Source of the DNA: Bacteroidota bacterium
GTDB lineage: Bacteria > Bacteroidota > Bacteroidia > B-17B0 > B-17BO
DNA length: 10,553 bases
Assembly: GCA_025356715.1 (NCBI GenBank)
Contig: JANXRU010000432.1
Coordinates: 1-10,553 of the forward strand
Direction: 5' to 3'
The position numbers were made by a program, and so were the translations under genes. The notes beneath the pieces were generated by a model that had not been told where the DNA came from, did no database searches, and saw only the letters and a list, made by a program, of their open reading frames with translations. Positions 7,900 through 10,553 of the stretch are shown here, in pieces. Position 1 is the stretch's first letter. Every line of letters begins with the position of its first letter.

Positions 7900-7935
7900 G
7901 CGTGTTAGTTGTAAATAGCCTTGCAATTAACACGC
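7900..7935 (+). terminator. Hairpin between the M16 and first TPR gene (terminator or attenuator)
   Basis: GCGTGTTAGTTG (7900-7911) pairs with CAATTAACACGC (7924-7935), giving a 12-base-pair stem with one G-T wobble and a 12-base loop. It starts 8 bases after the M16 stop. The following bases, TTAATAAAATTT, are not a strong T-run, so read-through into the TPR gene 25 bases later is possible. It may instead define the 3' end of the peptidase mRNA. Confidence 0.55.
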
Positions 7936-7960
7936 TTAATAAAATTTAAACTATAAATAA

Positions 7961-9124
7961 ATGAGAAACGTAATTTTATCAACAGCTTTAATATGTGCTA
8001 CTATCAGCACATCTTTAGCGCAAAGTAACAAAGTGCAAAATGCATTTAATTATTTAAAAACTAAAGAATACGACAAAGCAAAGTTGAATGCTGATGAGGC
8101 GGCCATTAATCCTAGTTCAAGTAATGAGGGCAAATTGTGGATGTACCGCGGTAAAATTTACAAAGCTATTTATGAAGATAAAGAAGCTGCTGTTAGAAAT
8201 TTAGACCTAAACGCGGAAGAAAAAGCATTGGAAAGTTTTATTACTTGTCTGAAATTAGATAAAGGAAAAGATATTTATAAAGATGAAGTAAAAGGATTGT
8301 TGGTTCAATCGGCATACGCTGTAAGCCAGAAGGCGAAATGGCAAAAGGATAATAAAGAGTATGATAAAGCGATTATTCTTTATACTTTATTAAATGACGC
8401 TCTTCCATATGACTATGATCAAGGGATGAAGCGAAATAACGTAACAAAAGAAACCATTTTATTTGGGAAATATAAGACGTATTTAGCTGCCTCAAACAAA
8501 GATATGGCTCGTGAAACTGTAGATAAATTAATTGAAATTAAATATAAAGACGTAACTATTTATACGGATATGTCTAACTTACTTTTGTCCGAAAAAGATA
8601 CTGCTAAAGCGTTAAGTTATATTGAAAAAGGACGTGTTGTATTTGATGACAATATCGATTTAATGAATGCAGAAATTAATATTTATTTAGCTCAAGGGAA
8701 AATAGGTATTTTAAAAGATAAGTTAATTAAGGCTACAGAGTTAACACCTGATAATGAAATATTACATGGTGTATTAGCTAATATTTATAATAAAAATAAA
8801 GAAGAAGATAAGGCAATTGAAGAATACAAAAAAGCAATTGAATTAAAACCAGATTATGAAGCTGCAAATTACAATTTAGGTGTTATTTATTTTTCTCGTG
8901 GAAAAGTATGGATGGATAAGGTAAATGCTTTACCATTAAAAGAAGAGGCAAAAGCAAAAGACTATGAAGCAAAGGCTAAAGTAGAATTTAAAAGCGCTAC
9001 CGAATATTTAGAAAAATCGTATGAAATTTCTCCTGATAAAAGGACAAAACAAACGTTATTTCAATTGTTTACAAGATTAGGAGAAACCGAAAAAGCCGCA
9101 AAATACGCAAAAGACAAACAATAA
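7961..9124 (+). CDS. Secreted TPR-repeat protein (first of two tandem paralogues)
   Basis: A 387-residue protein with a signal peptide (1-20, SLA before Gln21), so probably periplasmic or surface-exposed. The mature part is almost all helical. The clearest TPR unit is about 266-299 (VLANIYNKNK, then KAIEEYKKAIELKPDY). Less regular units lie near 24-57, 198-231 and 232-265, and another begins at 300 with YNLGVIYFSRG. In that last unit a Lys/Ala/Glu-rich stretch (about 318-345) is inserted between the two helices before the second helix resumes at EYLEKSYEISP. TPR proteins act as protein-binding scaffolds; no enzyme motif is present and the partner is unknown. The next gene encodes a related protein that shares the order ALxxxxKGR, LMNxExxIY and YNLG. 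It may be co-transcribed with the M16 gene if the hairpin at 7900-7935 is read through, and it ends at a strong terminator. Confidence 0.88.
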   Translation: MRNVILSTALICATISTSLAQSNKVQNAFNYLKTKEYDKAKLNADEAAINPSSSNEGKLWMYRGKIYKAIYEDKEAAVRNLDLNAEEKALESFITCLKLDKGKDIYKDEVKGLLVQSAYAVSQKAKWQKDNKEYDKAIILYTLLNDALPYDYDQGMKRNNVTKETILFGKYKTYLAASNKDMARETVDKLIEIKYKDVTIYTDMSNLLLSEKDTAKALSYIEKGRVVFDDNIDLMNAEINIYLAQGKIGILKDKLIKATELTPDNEILHGVLANIYNKNKEEDKAIEEYKKAIELKPDYEAANYNLGVIYFSRGKVWMDKVNALPLKEEAKAKDYEAKAKVEFKSATEYLEKSYEISPDKRTKQTLFQLFTRLGETEKAAKYAKDKQ

Positions 9125-9130
9125 ATTATT

Positions 9131-9161
9131 CCCCGTACAAATTGTACGGGGTTTGTTTTTT
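9131..9161 (+). terminator. Strong intrinsic terminator after the first TPR gene
   Basis: CCCCGTAC (9131-9138) and GTACGGGG (9144-9151) form a perfect GC-rich stem with loop AAATT, followed by a T-rich run (TTTGTTTTTT, 9152-9161). It begins 6 bases after the stop codon. This separates the two TPR paralogues into different transcripts. Confidence 0.9.
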
Positions 9162-9294
9162 ATGACAAAATTTTATATTATTTTTATGGAAACTTCACTA
9201 ACTACTATAAATTTAAAAGATTAATAACATTATCTTTATTACTAGTTACATCTACAAAAAATATTTCTAATGTATTGTTTGGTGTAATTTAAAC

Positions 9295-9324
9295 TTACTT
9301 TAAAATATGAAATACCCATGTTTG
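9295..9324 (+). promoter_or_regulatory. Candidate promoter for the second TPR gene
   Basis: CATGTTTG (9317-9324) matches seven of eight positions of TAnnTTTG, and TTA at 9295-9297 stands exactly 19 bases upstream where TTG is expected. A start near 9330 would give a leader of roughly 80 bases containing the palindrome at 9342-9359. A promoter is needed here because a strong terminator lies upstream. The rest of 9162-9408 is AT-rich and shows no gene. Confidence 0.3.
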
Positions 9325-9341
9325 CATTAAGTACAAAAACA

Positions 9342-9359
9342 TCCCGATAGCTATTGGGA
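9342..9359. repeat. Palindrome TCCCGATAGCTATTGGGA in the leader of the second TPR gene
   Basis: TCCCGATAG (9342-9350) and CTATTGGGA (9351-9359) are inverted with no spacer and one G-T wobble. In RNA the middle bases would open to a small loop. The GC-ended arms stand out in AT-rich surroundings. From memory, the perfect form of this palindrome recurs in Bacteroidota genomes, so it may be a dispersed repeat rather than a specific operator. No T-run follows on the plus strand. Confidence 0.5.
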
Positions 9360-9408
9360 GATTAAACTGGGTAAACCATATGACAATAAAAAACAATAAT
9401 TAAACCAC

Positions 9409-10553
9409 ATGAAAAAAATTATCATTATTGCTTTAGCAACCTTACCACTACTTACTGTTGCTCAAAAATCAAAAGTACAAGCAGCTTGGAGAGCATTAAA
9501 TGACTATGAATCAACTATTTTAGATAATCCTGATATTTCTTATTTAAAGAAAGCTAATGAGAATATTGATTTAGCCTTAGCAAATGACGAAACCAAAAAT
9601 ACAGCTAAAGCAAACGCATTTAAGGCTCGTATCATGTATGATTTGTACCAATACAATTTAAAACAAGAACAAAAGAAATTAGAGTCGACTATTACAGATA
9701 AATCTGCACGTGTGGAGTCGGCCTACGTGGCTACATCCTTAGTTGAATTTGAAGAAGCTTTTTCTTCAATTACTAAATTGAAAATAATTGATCCGAAATT
9801 TTTTGATAAAATATTAGGTGTTAATAAAGTTGAAAGCGATTTAGGTGACGATGATTTAAAGTTATATCAAGCCGCCAACCAAATGAAAATTGAATTATCA
9901 AACATAGCTGTCGGAAAATATAAAGCAAAACAATTTGACATAGCAGCAGATTTCTTTCATAAATCAGCTGTTATGAATTTATTAATGACTGGTAAAAAGG
10001 ATACCACTAGTTATTATAATGCTTGTATTTGTTCTCAGAAAGCAAAAAACTTAAGTAAAACATTGTTTTACAACAATGAAATGATTGATAATAAAATTGC
10101 AACGCCTTACAATTTTCAAGCTATATATGAAATATATGTAACACAGAAGGATTCTGTGAAAGCATTGGAATGTCTTAAAAAAGGACGAGATGCATTTCCA
10201 AATGATTTATATTTAATGAATAAAGAAACAGAAATTTATATTCAATCTGGTCAGCAAGAATTAGCTATTGTTAATTTAAAAAAAGCAATTCAGAAAGATC
10301 CTACAAATGCAGTTTTAGAATTTGTTTTGGGAGATGTATATAATACGATTGGAAATCCGAAAGGGAAAAATGGGCAAGATACTGTTAAGCCAGCAAATTA
10401 TGAAGAATTAACGCAAAGTGCTGAAGAACATTATTTGGCGGCAGTTAATTTGAAACCAACAAGTAAGGAAACATTCTTTAATGTGTTATATAATTTAGGA
10501 GCACTTCATTATAATCATGGGGTTGTGTTATACACTAAGTCAATGGTAAAGGC
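9409..10553 (+). CDS. Secreted TPR-repeat protein, tandem paralogue, 3' end outside window
   Basis: An open frame of 381 full codons from ATG 9409 runs off the window without a stop. The product starts with a signal peptide (MKKIIIIALATLPLLTVA, cleavage before Gln19). The mature part is helical with TPR units, clearest at about 252-299 (ALECLKKGRDAFP, then LMNKETEIYIQSGQQELAIV) and from 303 (FVLGDVYN), with YNLGALHYNHGV at 361-372. These blocks line up in order with ALSYIEKGRVVF, LMNAEINIYLAQG, VLANIYN and YNLGVIYFSRG of the previous gene, so the two are diverged paralogues. This copy carries about 20 extra residues (near 317-336, Gly/Lys/Asn-rich) inside the TPR after VLGDVYN, and a larger N-terminal region. 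By comparison with its neighbour, about 60-90 residues are missing at the C-terminus. It is likely a periplasmic or surface scaffold; partner unknown. Confidence 0.9.
   Translation, partial: MKKIIIIALATLPLLTVAQKSKVQAAWRALNDYESTILDNPDISYLKKANENIDLALANDETKNTAKANAFKARIMYDLYQYNLKQEQKKLESTITDKSARVESAYVATSLVEFEEAFSSITKLKIIDPKFFDKILGVNKVESDLGDDDLKLYQAANQMKIELSNIAVGKYKAKQFDIAADFFHKSAVMNLLMTGKKDTTSYYNACICSQKAKNLSKTLFYNNEMIDNKIATPYNFQAIYEIYVTQKDSVKALECLKKGRDAFPNDLYLMNKETEIYIQSGQQELAIVNLKKAIQKDPTNAVLEFVLGDVYNTIGNPKGKNGQDTVKPANYEELTQSAEEHYLAAVNLKPTSKETFFNVLYNLGALHYNHGVVLYTKSMVK

Noticed and set aside
1..10553. CRISPR array, defence island, prophage or conjugative element
   Set aside because: No regularly spaced direct repeats, Cas, restriction, integrase or phage genes are seen; the only mobile-element trace is the RAYT remnant.

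Overview
The window looks like chromosomal DNA from a member of the Bacteroidota, probably a flavobacterial or sphingobacterial-type organism. The DNA is AT-rich and gene starts lack a clear Shine-Dalgarno sequence. One exact match and several near matches to the Bacteroidota promoter element TAnnTTTG are visible. Four of the proteins have signal peptides ending in Ala-Gln, the arrangement called the Bacteroidetes Q-rule. The protein families also fit: a RAYT-type transposase, a two-domain M16 peptidase and secreted TPR proteins.

Layout. Positions 1-500 hold a decayed REP-associated tyrosine transposase (RAYT/Y1 family) flanked by short perfect hairpins. It keeps the HUH motif, but its 3' end is frameshifted and cut off before the region expected to carry the catalytic tyrosine. 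Positions 604-1761 encode a complete PLP-dependent trans-sulfuration enzyme of the cystathionine gamma-synthase/lyase type. It converges on a minus-strand gene (1853-3313) for a polytopic GT-C-like glycosyltransferase, and a hairpin between the two can serve as a terminator in both directions. Divergent from that gene is a secreted von Willebrand A protein with an intact MIDAS metal site and three C-terminal beta repeats (3441-4820). Next come a secreted two-domain M16 zinc peptidase (5030-7891), a secreted TPR protein (7961-9124), a strong intrinsic terminator, and a second TPR protein (from 9409, cut by the window end). The second TPR protein is a diverged tandem paralogue of the first.

How the genes relate. 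No single pathway joins them. The trans-sulfuration enzyme is cytoplasmic amino-acid metabolism. The other four intact products and the partial one act in or across the cell envelope. The peptidase and first TPR gene may share a transcript, with a hairpin in the 69-base gap. The second TPR gene follows a strong terminator and probably has its own promoter. I see no defence system, CRISPR array, tRNA or rRNA and no clear sign of a new multi-gene system. The points most worth a second look are the RAYT remnant with its hairpins, the tandem TPR paralogues, the repeat structure of the vWA protein, and a palindrome in the leader of the last gene.
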